This document shows, in pieces, positions 1 to 5,766 of a stretch of DNA of 9,128 nucleotides. Below the pieces are notes generated by a model. It searched no databases. It was given only the letters and a program-made list of their open reading frames with translations, and had not been told where the DNA came from. Numbering within the stretch: the stretch's first letter is position 1; every line of letters starts with the position of its first letter. This DNA comes from Dehalococcoidales bacterium (GTDB lineage Bacteria; Chloroflexota; Dehalococcoidia; Dehalococcoidales; RBG-16-60-22). The position numbers were made by a program, and so were the translations under genes. Location of the stretch: positions 1 to 9,128 of the forward strand of contig DAOVRI010000062.1 in NCBI GenBank assembly GCA_030628245.1, in the 5' to 3' direction.

Positions 1-129
1 ATTAAATTGCCTAAGTAACTTGAATACATGCAAGATTTCTGCTATTGCACCATCTGGTTGCCCTAAGATGAAATTTTTTACAGGTTCATTCCCGTCCTCA
101 TCCATGTAAAAAACAACTTGCCAACCCAT
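1..129 (-). CDS. HigB/RelE-like toxin (Gp49-like family), N-terminal part only
   Basis: This partial gene reads from the ATG at 129 leftward off the window in one open frame of 43 codons. The protein begins MGWQVVFYMDEDGNEPV and continues with a predicted helix (IAEILHVFKLLR). The opening W-x-V-x-F-Y-x-D-E-x-G-x-x-P-V followed by a helical segment is the usual start of phage Gp49-like / HigB-type members of the RelE/ParE superfamily, which are ribosome-associated mRNA-cleaving toxins of type II toxin-antitoxin systems. In the HigBA arrangement the toxin gene comes first and an Xre-type antitoxin follows, so a partner would lie beyond the left edge; this is inferred, not seen. No Shine-Dalgarno site precedes the ATG. 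The catalytic C-terminal part is outside the window, so activity cannot be judged. The gene is AT-rich compared with everything to its right, which fits mobile TA cargo. Another Gp49-like protein without toxin activity is possible. Confidence 0.6.
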   Translation of the reverse strand, partial: MGWQVVFYMDEDGNEPVKNFILGQPDGAIAEILHVFKLLRQFN

Positions 130-149
130 AATATTATCATATAACACTT

Positions 150-164
150 GTCAATCAAATTGAC
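150..164. repeat. Short inverted repeat in the divergent intergenic region
   Basis: GTCAAT (150-155) and ATTGAC (159-164) are perfect 6-bp inverted arms around a 3-bp centre. A second small inverted repeat, CTACC (168-172) and GGTAG (177-181), follows at once. Both lie between the divergent toxin and glmM genes, upstream of the glmM -35 box. They could be operator half-sites, for example for a toxin-antitoxin repressor, but arms this short also occur by chance. Confidence 0.3.
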
Positions 165-187
165 CCACTACCTCAGGGTAGACTTGG

Positions 188-215
188 TTGACATTTGGTC
201 TCATAGTAGTAGAAT
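188..215 (+). promoter_or_regulatory. Sigma-70-type promoter for the glmM operon
   Basis: A consensus -35 box TTGACA (188-193) is followed after 16 bp by TAGAAT (210-215), five of six matches to TATAAT. Transcription would be expected to begin near 222-223, only two or three bases before the glmM ATG at 225. No Shine-Dalgarno sequence is visible between 200 and 224. The promoter therefore predicts a leaderless or nearly leaderless mRNA for the first gene of the operon. The position follows from motif matching only. Confidence 0.6.
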
Positions 216-224
216 TAATGTAAT

Positions 225-1526
225 ATGAAGCTTTTTGGCTCCTCCGGTATACGGGCCGTTTTCGATAGAGACCTGCTCGCGCTGTCGTTCCGGGTGGGGC
301 TGGTGGTGGGCAGGAACCACGGCAGCGTGGTCGTGGGTACGGATACCCGGACATCCGGCGACGCCATGAAACACGCCGTTGTCTCCGGTCTGCTGGCGGC
401 GGGTGCCCGTTGCCGTGACGCCGGGATAACGCCCACGCCGACTCTCGCCTTTATTACCCGCGAGTTCGATGCCGGCGTGATGATTACCGCCTCGCACAAT
501 CCCCCGGAATACAACGGTATCAAGCTCCTGAATCCGGACGGCTCTTCCTTCGATTCCCTCCAGCAGGTGCAGATTGAGGAAGCGGTGTCGGACGAATCGT
601 TCGAGGTTACCCGCTGGGAGGATATTAAACATAGCGATACTTATAGCGGAGCTATCGATAATCATATCGACAGTATCTTACCCGGCTTTCCCCAGCAGTT
701 GAATCTCAGGGTGGTGGTGGACGCCGGCTGCGGCGCGGCCTCCGAGGTCACCCCGCGGCTGCTCGAAAGGCTCGGCTGCGAGGTGGTAGCTTTGAACTGC
801 TATCCCAGCGGCTTTTTCCCCCGCGGCATCGAGCCGACTGAGGACAATCTGCAGGAATTGTGTCGCGTGGTCACAGAATCCGGTGCTTCGGTCGGTATTG
901 CCCATGACGGTGATGCCGACCGCATGATGGCGGTCGATGACCGGGGCAGGTTTATCTCCGGTGACAGGCTGCTGGCAATATTTGCGAAGGGGTTGGGAGT
1001 AAAAGAGGTGGTGACGACGCTGGATGCCTCCATGGCTATCGAAGAGATGGGTTTCAACGTCAGGCGGACGAAGATAGGCGATACCTGGGTGTCCGAAGAG
1101 TTGAGGAACGGCGGCGATTTCGGCGGGGAGACATCGGGAAGCTGGATTTTCCCCGTTATCTCGCTCTGTCCCGACGGCATCTACGCTGCGGCGCAGGTCG
1201 CGGCCCTGGCCAGCCAGCAGAAACTCTCCGAACTGGTCGATGCCGTGCCGGTTTACCCGCTGCTTCGCGGGAGTGTCGCCAGCGACGGCGTGGCCATGTC
1301 TCGCCTGGAGTCGAACCTGATGGCTATGGAACCGCTGTCGGTCAGTAATACCGACGGATTCAAGATGAACTTTAAGGATGGCTGGTTGCTCGTCCGCGCC
1401 TCGGGTACCGAGCCTAAAATCAGGCTGACGGCCGAGGCTAAAACCGAGGAGAGAGTGCGGCAGTTATATGATAGCGGCCTCGCGGCGGTCAGGGATTCTG
1501 TGGATACCGGGGGGAGAGCAAGTTGA
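225..1526 (+). CDS. glmM: Phosphoglucosamine mutase (archaeal-type GlmM, phosphohexomutase family)
   Basis: This 433-aa cytoplasmic enzyme belongs to the alpha-D-phosphohexomutase superfamily and is expected to interconvert GlcN-6-P and GlcN-1-P. All four signature loops are visible. The phosphoserine loop is TASHNPPEYNGIK (88-100, Ser90 as the phosphorylated residue). The Mg2+ loop is DGDADR (228-233). The sugar-recognition loop is GGETSGSW (300-307). The phosphate-binding loop is RASGTEPKIR (391-400). The start MKLFGSSGIR matches the usual N-terminus, so the ATG at 225 is well supported. Length is close to the roughly 450 aa of the family. The overall style resembles archaeal GlmM/phosphomannomutase-like proteins more than E. 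coli GlmM. Phosphomannomutase activity is possible, but the neighbouring glmU and glmS genes favour phosphoglucosamine mutase. It is first in the operon, preceded by a strong promoter and no ribosome-binding site. Its TGA overlaps the TTG start of the next gene. Confidence 0.88.
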   Translation: MKLFGSSGIRAVFDRDLLALSFRVGLVVGRNHGSVVVGTDTRTSGDAMKHAVVSGLLAAGARCRDAGITPTPTLAFITREFDAGVMITASHNPPEYNGIKLLNPDGSSFDSLQQVQIEEAVSDESFEVTRWEDIKHSDTYSGAIDNHIDSILPGFPQQLNLRVVVDAGCGAASEVTPRLLERLGCEVVALNCYPSGFFPRGIEPTEDNLQELCRVVTESGASVGIAHDGDADRMMAVDDRGRFISGDRLLAIFAKGLGVKEVVTTLDASMAIEEMGFNVRRTKIGDTWVSEELRNGGDFGGETSGSWIFPVISLCPDGIYAAAQVAALASQQKLSELVDAVPVYPLLRGSVASDGVAMSRLESNLMAMEPLSVSNTDGFKMNFKDGWLLVRASGTEPKIRLTAEAKTEERVRQLYDSGLAAVRDSVDTGGRAS

Positions 1527-2725
1527 AAGCAGTTATTTTAGCGGCTGGCGAGGGTAACCGGATGCGTCCTCTTACCAGCAACAGGCCCAAGGTGATGCTG
1601 CCCATCGCCAATAAACCCATTCTGGAGCACTTGCTCATCGAAGCCAGGGAGGCTGGCGTCAAGGAGTTTATCTTCATTGTCGGCTATTGCGATGAACAGG
1701 TGCGGAATTACTTCGGCAAGGGGGAGAAGTGGGGGGTAAAGATAGCTTATTCCGAGCAGAGAAAGCAGCTGGGTACGGCGGATGCCATCAGGATAGTGGC
1801 CGGTATGGTGGACGTCAGCTTCCTGGTAATCAACGGCGATGTCGTTGTCAGCCGGGAGGATATCAGGCGGCTGCTCAAAAACGGCCGCAACACGATGAGT
1901 GTCATTGAGGTGAAGGACCCCCGGGGATTGGGGATGGTCGAGCTGTCCGAGGATAGAGTCGTCAATATATACGAAAAAACGCAGAAGCCACCGACCCTTA
2001 TGGCTAATGCCGGGCTGTACCTGTTTACTCCGGAGATATTCGAGGCTATATCGCGAACGGAGAAATCGCCGCGGGGCGAGTACGAGATAACCGATTCGTT
2101 ACAGCTGCTGATGGATACCAAAGAGGGGCTTCATTATCAGGAGATTAGGTCGTGGCTTGACCTCAGTTACCCGTGGGACTTACTGCCCGCCAACGAGTCC
2201 ATGCTGGCCGGGCTGGAAGCCTGTAACCTGGGCCAGGTGGAAGAGAACGTGGTGTTGAAGGGAGCCGTCGCTATCGGCAAGAACACGGTGATAAGGTCGG
2301 GCGTCTATATCATTGGGCCGGTGGTTATCGGAGAAGACTGCGAGATAGGGCCCAACTGTTATCTTCGACCCTCCACCGCTATTGGCGATGGCTGTCATAT
2401 CGGCGCTGCCGTTGAGGTCAAGAACTCTATTATCATGAAAGGCACCAAGATTCCGCACCATAATTATGTGGGCGATAGCGTCATCGGCGAAGGCTGTAAC
2501 CTCGGTGCCGGCACCAAGATTGCCAACCTGAGGCTGGATAAGGCGAATATCCAGGTAGGCGGCATCGATACCCGAAGGCGTAAGCTGGGGGCAATCATCG
2601 GCGACTCTGTCGAGACCGGGATAAATGCCTCGATTAATGTCGGCAGTATGATTGGCAATAATGCCTTTATCGGACCGGGGGTGGTGGTCAGCGGGGTAAT
2701 CCTGCCGGATTCTAAGATACTTTGA
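1523..2725 (+). CDS. glmU: Bifunctional GlcN-1-P N-acetyltransferase / GlcNAc-1-P uridylyltransferase (archaeal-type GlmU)
   Basis: This 400-aa protein is expected to acetylate GlcN-1-P and then couple GlcNAc-1-P to UTP, giving UDP-GlcNAc. The N-terminal Rossmann-like nucleotidyltransferase domain (about 1-230) shows LAAGEGNRMRPLT (6-18), RPKVMLP (21-27), QLGTADA (82-88) and the metal-binding NGD (104-106). The C-terminal left-handed beta-helix (about 243-395) is built of hexapeptide repeats. It carries the acetyltransferase segment PHHNYVGDS (311-319), NLGAGT (326-331) and ANLR (334-337). By comparison with Sulfolobus ST0452, His312, Tyr315 and Asn335 are likely active-site residues, and Lys340 is near the expected lysine; this mapping is from memory. 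Length matches ST0452-type enzymes (about 400 aa), not E. coli GlmU (456 aa). The start is TTG at 1523, with a GGAG ribosome-binding site at 1513-1516. The start overlaps the glmM stop by 4 bp, which implies translational coupling. Confidence 0.85.
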   Translation: MKAVILAAGEGNRMRPLTSNRPKVMLPIANKPILEHLLIEAREAGVKEFIFIVGYCDEQVRNYFGKGEKWGVKIAYSEQRKQLGTADAIRIVAGMVDVSFLVINGDVVVSREDIRRLLKNGRNTMSVIEVKDPRGLGMVELSEDRVVNIYEKTQKPPTLMANAGLYLFTPEIFEAISRTEKSPRGEYEITDSLQLLMDTKEGLHYQEIRSWLDLSYPWDLLPANESMLAGLEACNLGQVEENVVLKGAVAIGKNTVIRSGVYIIGPVVIGEDCEIGPNCYLRPSTAIGDGCHIGAAVEVKNSIIMKGTKIPHHNYVGDSVIGEGCNLGAGTKIANLRLDKANIQVGGIDTRRRKLGAIIGDSVETGINASINVGSMIGNNAFIGPGVVVSGVILPDSKIL

Positions 2726-2735
2726 GAGGTGGTCT

Positions 2736-3911
2736 ATGAAACAGGCAATAGTGTTAGCCGCAGGCGAGGGGCAGAGACTCAGGCCGTTTACCGTTACCAG
2801 GCCGAAAGCAATGCTTTCCATAGCGGATAAGCCGATACTGCAGTTCGTCGTTGAGTCCCTGGCCCAGAACGGTATCCGCAATATTATCTTCGTGGTCGGC
2901 TACCGCAAAGAACAGGTTTACGACTACATGGGTTCCGGCGAGCAGTTCGGCGTTGAAATAACCTACGTGACTCAGGAGACGCAGTTGGGCACGGCGCATG
3001 CCCTGTCGCAGGTAAAGGATATGGCCGAGGACGAGTTCCTGGTACTGTCCGGAGACAACCTGATTGAAGCCCATACTATCGCCGATTTCGTACAGATAAA
3101 GCCGGAAGCGGTGCTGGTAGAGAGGGTAAGCGACCCGGTAAGGTACGGGGTGGTCAATATCGGCGACGGCGAGGTAAAGGATATCGTGGAGAAACCGAAA
3201 GAGGCGGGAAGTAATATGGTTAATACCGGTATCTACGCCTTTACCAGAGATATTTTCAAGTTCACCGAATCGGTGCTGGATATCCCGGATGCCCTGAACA
3301 ATATGATAGCTGAAGGCTGTACCATTAACGCTCTGGAAACCGGGGGCACCTGGCTTGACGTGGTTTACCCGTGGGATATTATCAGTCTTAATGATGCCGT
3401 CCTCCGGAATATTGAGGTCAGTCTGGGCGGGACCATTGAGGCCGGCGCTTCCATTAGGGGAAAGGTTATGGTAGGGGAAGATACCGTGGTACGGTCCGGC
3501 TCATGCATCTACGGGCCGGTGGTTATCGGGTCGGGATGTGATATCGGACCGAATGTCTGTATTATGCCGGCTACCAGTATCGGCGATAACGTCGTTATTT
3601 CACCGTTTACCGAGATTAAAAACAGCGTTATCGGTAATGACGTCGCCATTGGCGCCGGAGGTATCATCAGCGACTCCGTTATTGATAAGGGCTGTGTGCT
3701 CAAGGGGCGTTTTACGGCCGTCGGCGGGCAGAGCGAGGTCAGAATTAACGGTGAAAGCCCGTCGATAAATGTGGGCGTTATGATGGGCGAGGACTGTAAT
3801 GTAGAAAGTAACGTGACGGCTCAACCGGGGGTTATCGTCGGTAACTACTGCCAGATACAGATGTCGAAGATAATAAGCGGTCGGTTGCCCGACAAGAGCC
3901 TGGTGTATTAA
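2736..3911 (+). CDS. Sugar-1-phosphate nucleotidyltransferase with left-handed beta-helix, GlmU paralogue lacking the acetyltransferase motif
   Basis: This 391-aa protein is a clear paralogue of the gene just upstream. The nucleotidyltransferase domain has LAAGEGQRLRPFT (7-19), RPKAMLS (22-28), QLGTAHAL (83-90) and the metal-binding SGD (105-107), with VEKP (151-154) and a WLDV/YPWD segment (206-214) also present. A beta-helix of hexapeptide repeats follows (about 235-375). Its segment RSGSCIYGPVVIG (253-265) aligns with the upstream protein, as does EIKNSVIG (293-300). After that the two differ: the PHxxYVGDS...NLGAGT...ANLR acetyltransferase region of the upstream protein is absent here. 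I infer a nucleotidyltransferase, on GlcNAc-1-P or another hexose-1-phosphate, without GlcN-1-P acetyltransferase activity. UTP, dTTP or GTP specificity cannot be read. The start ATG follows a good GAGGTGG ribosome-binding site (2726-2732), 10 bp after the upstream stop, so the two are co-transcribed. Confidence 0.8.
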   Translation: MKQAIVLAAGEGQRLRPFTVTRPKAMLSIADKPILQFVVESLAQNGIRNIIFVVGYRKEQVYDYMGSGEQFGVEITYVTQETQLGTAHALSQVKDMAEDEFLVLSGDNLIEAHTIADFVQIKPEAVLVERVSDPVRYGVVNIGDGEVKDIVEKPKEAGSNMVNTGIYAFTRDIFKFTESVLDIPDALNNMIAEGCTINALETGGTWLDVVYPWDIISLNDAVLRNIEVSLGGTIEAGASIRGKVMVGEDTVVRSGSCIYGPVVIGSGCDIGPNVCIMPATSIGDNVVISPFTEIKNSVIGNDVAIGAGGIISDSVIDKGCVLKGRFTAVGGQSEVRINGESPSINVGVMMGEDCNVESNVTAQPGVIVGNYCQIQMSKIISGRLPDKSLVY

Positions 3912-3978
3912 GCGAACCCGGGCGTTTTTAGCAAAATATGATAATGCGTGGCGGATTATAGTAAGGAACTGATTATAT

Positions 3979-5763
3979 ATGTGTGGCATTGTTGGTTATA
4001 TCGGAGAGAAAAAGGCTCAGCCGATTCTCCTTAATTGCCTGAGCAAGCTGGAGTATCGGGGCTATGATTCCTGCGGTATTGCCGTATCGGCTAACGGCAT
4101 TGAGGTTCACAAGGATGTCCTCAGGGTAAAGGCTCTGGCCAAGGCGTTGCCGGCGCTGGATGGCATGGCAGGCATCGGGCATACCCGCTGGGCCACCCAT
4201 GGCGAACCGTCGAAATTGAACGCCCACCCGCATTGCGACTGCGTCGGCCGAATAGCCGTGGTGCACAACGGGGTCATTAACAACTTCCAGAAATTGAGGG
4301 ACCAGTTGACTGCCGAAGGGCATAATCTGGCTTCCCAGACCGATACGGAGGTGATACCGCACCTGATTGAGAAGTATTATGACGGCGATTTCGAGAAGGC
4401 CGTAGGACTGGCCCTGCGTGATATCGAGGGTTCCTATACCATGATCGCGCTGATGGCGGGTGAACCCAGGCTGGTGGCCGCCAGAAAGGATAGCCCGCTG
4501 ATTATCGGCATCGGCGACCGGGAAAACTATATTGCCTCGGACGTACCTGCTCTGCTGGACTATACCAGCCGGGTTATCTATCTGGAAGACGGTGATATCG
4601 CTGTGGTTACCGCCGACGCCGTAGAAGTTAAACAGGATGGCGCCAGCATCGTCCGGGAAGAACATAAGATATTATGGAGTGTGGGGGATGCTCAGAAGGG
4701 CGGCTACGAGCACTTCATGCTCAAGGAAATACATGAGCAGCCCAAGGTAATACGGGATACCCTCGCCGAGTATATCTCGGCGGCGGAGCCGGCGGCTGAC
4801 CTGACGGGGGCCGATGGCAGTAGCTTGGATGATATGCTGATACTCGCCTGCGGCACTTCATATCACGCCGGACTTGTCGGCAAGTATATTATCGAAGGGC
4901 TGGTCAACGTACCGGTAAGAGTCGAGCTGGCTGATGAATTTAACTACAGCGGCCACGTATCGGCCAGGAATAAGGCGATTGTCATTACCCAGTCCGGTGA
5001 GACTACTGATGTGCTCAAGGCAATCAGGAAGCTGAAGGAAGCCGGCTGTCAGGTTGTCGCCATCACCAATGTCGTCGGCAGCACGGCCAGTCGGATTGCC
5101 GACCGTACGGTTTATACGCGGGCGGGGCCGGAAATAAGCGTGGCGGCTACCAAAACTTTTATAGCGCAGCTTATCGCCCTGTACTGGCTGGCTTTGCCTT
5201 ACTCACGGGTTGATATCGGGAGATTGGATGACCTTGTCCTGGAGATAAGGCAGTTGCCGGTTAAAGTCCAGCAGGTACTGGACAACGAGGCGGCAATTGC
5301 CGATTGTGCCCGTCAGCTGGCTGGCTTCGAGAACATATTTTTTATCGGCAAGGGTATCAACTACCCCGTCGCCATGGAAGGCGCCCTCAAGCTGAAGGAA
5401 ATTTCCTATATTCACGCTGAAGGCTATGCAGCCGGGGAACTGAAGCACGGCCCCTTCGCCTTGCTGGGAAGCAATACGCCGGTTGTGGCGGTCGTGGCCC
5501 AGGACAATACCTACGAGCCCATGGTGACCAGCATCAAGGAAATCAAGGCCAGGCAGTCTCCGGTTTTGGCACTGGTGAGCGAAGAAGACGAGACCATGGA
5601 GGGATTGGCCGATTCGGTAATTACCGTACCGCAGATTGACCCCCTGTTTTCCCCGATGGTGAATTCGGTGGTTCTGCAGTTGCTTGCCTATTATGTCGCC
5701 AGAGAACGGGGTTGCCCCGTAGATTTCCCCAGGAACCTGGCTAAAAGCGTCACCGTGGAATAG
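3979..5763 (+). CDS. glmS: Glutamine:fructose-6-phosphate aminotransferase (isomerizing)
   Basis: This 594-aa cytoplasmic enzyme makes GlcN-6-P from fructose-6-phosphate and glutamine, the first step toward UDP-GlcNAc. The N-terminal class II glutaminase domain begins MCGIVGYIG, with Cys2 as the nucleophile after Met removal. It also shows EYRGYDS (25-31), HTRWATHG (68-75) and HNG (96-98). Two SIS isomerase domains follow: CGTSYHAG (291-298) and TQSGETTD (337-344) in the first, EGALKLKEISYIHAEGYAAG (467-486) and ELKHGP (487-492) in the second. The C-terminus PRNLAKSVTVE is classical. By a constant offset of 14 from E. coli GlmS, Glu474, His490 and Lys589 match the isomerase catalytic residues Glu488, His504 and Lys603. 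The start has AAGGA at 3963-3967, 11 bp upstream. The 67-bp gap before it is too short for a glmS ribozyme, and no attenuator is evident. Read-through from the upstream genes is likely. Confidence 0.96.
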   Translation: MCGIVGYIGEKKAQPILLNCLSKLEYRGYDSCGIAVSANGIEVHKDVLRVKALAKALPALDGMAGIGHTRWATHGEPSKLNAHPHCDCVGRIAVVHNGVINNFQKLRDQLTAEGHNLASQTDTEVIPHLIEKYYDGDFEKAVGLALRDIEGSYTMIALMAGEPRLVAARKDSPLIIGIGDRENYIASDVPALLDYTSRVIYLEDGDIAVVTADAVEVKQDGASIVREEHKILWSVGDAQKGGYEHFMLKEIHEQPKVIRDTLAEYISAAEPAADLTGADGSSLDDMLILACGTSYHAGLVGKYIIEGLVNVPVRVELADEFNYSGHVSARNKAIVITQSGETTDVLKAIRKLKEAGCQVVAITNVVGSTASRIADRTVYTRAGPEISVAATKTFIAQLIALYWLALPYSRVDIGRLDDLVLEIRQLPVKVQQVLDNEAAIADCARQLAGFENIFFIGKGINYPVAMEGALKLKEISYIHAEGYAAGELKHGPFALLGSNTPVVAVVAQDNTYEPMVTSIKEIKARQSPVLALVSEEDETMEGLADSVITVPQIDPLFSPMVNSVVLQLLAYYVARERGCPVDFPRNLAKSVTVE

Positions 5764-5766
5764 ATG

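Noticed and set aside
127..154. TTGACA on the minus strand (154-149) as the toxin promoter
   Set aside because: The only suitable -10 (TATTAT, 15 bp away) overlaps the toxin ATG, so transcription would begin inside the gene. The box could serve a shorter start, but the conserved N-terminus argues against it.
2180..2881. A 233-codon open frame on the minus strand across the glmU/paralogue junction
   Set aside because: It runs antisense to two genes with clear family motifs, and its product shows no recognisable domain; long antisense frames are common in GC-rich genes.
3912..3978. Possible terminator or promoter before glmS (CCCGGG followed by T5 at 3925-3929, and TATGAT at 3937-3942)
   Set aside because: No stable stem with a loop precedes the T-run, and no acceptable -35 box lies at 16-18 bp from the -10-like sequence.
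3973..4665. A 230-codon minus-strand open frame opposite the glmS 5' half
   Set aside because: It lies entirely opposite the conserved GlmS glutaminase domain and has no recognisable domain.
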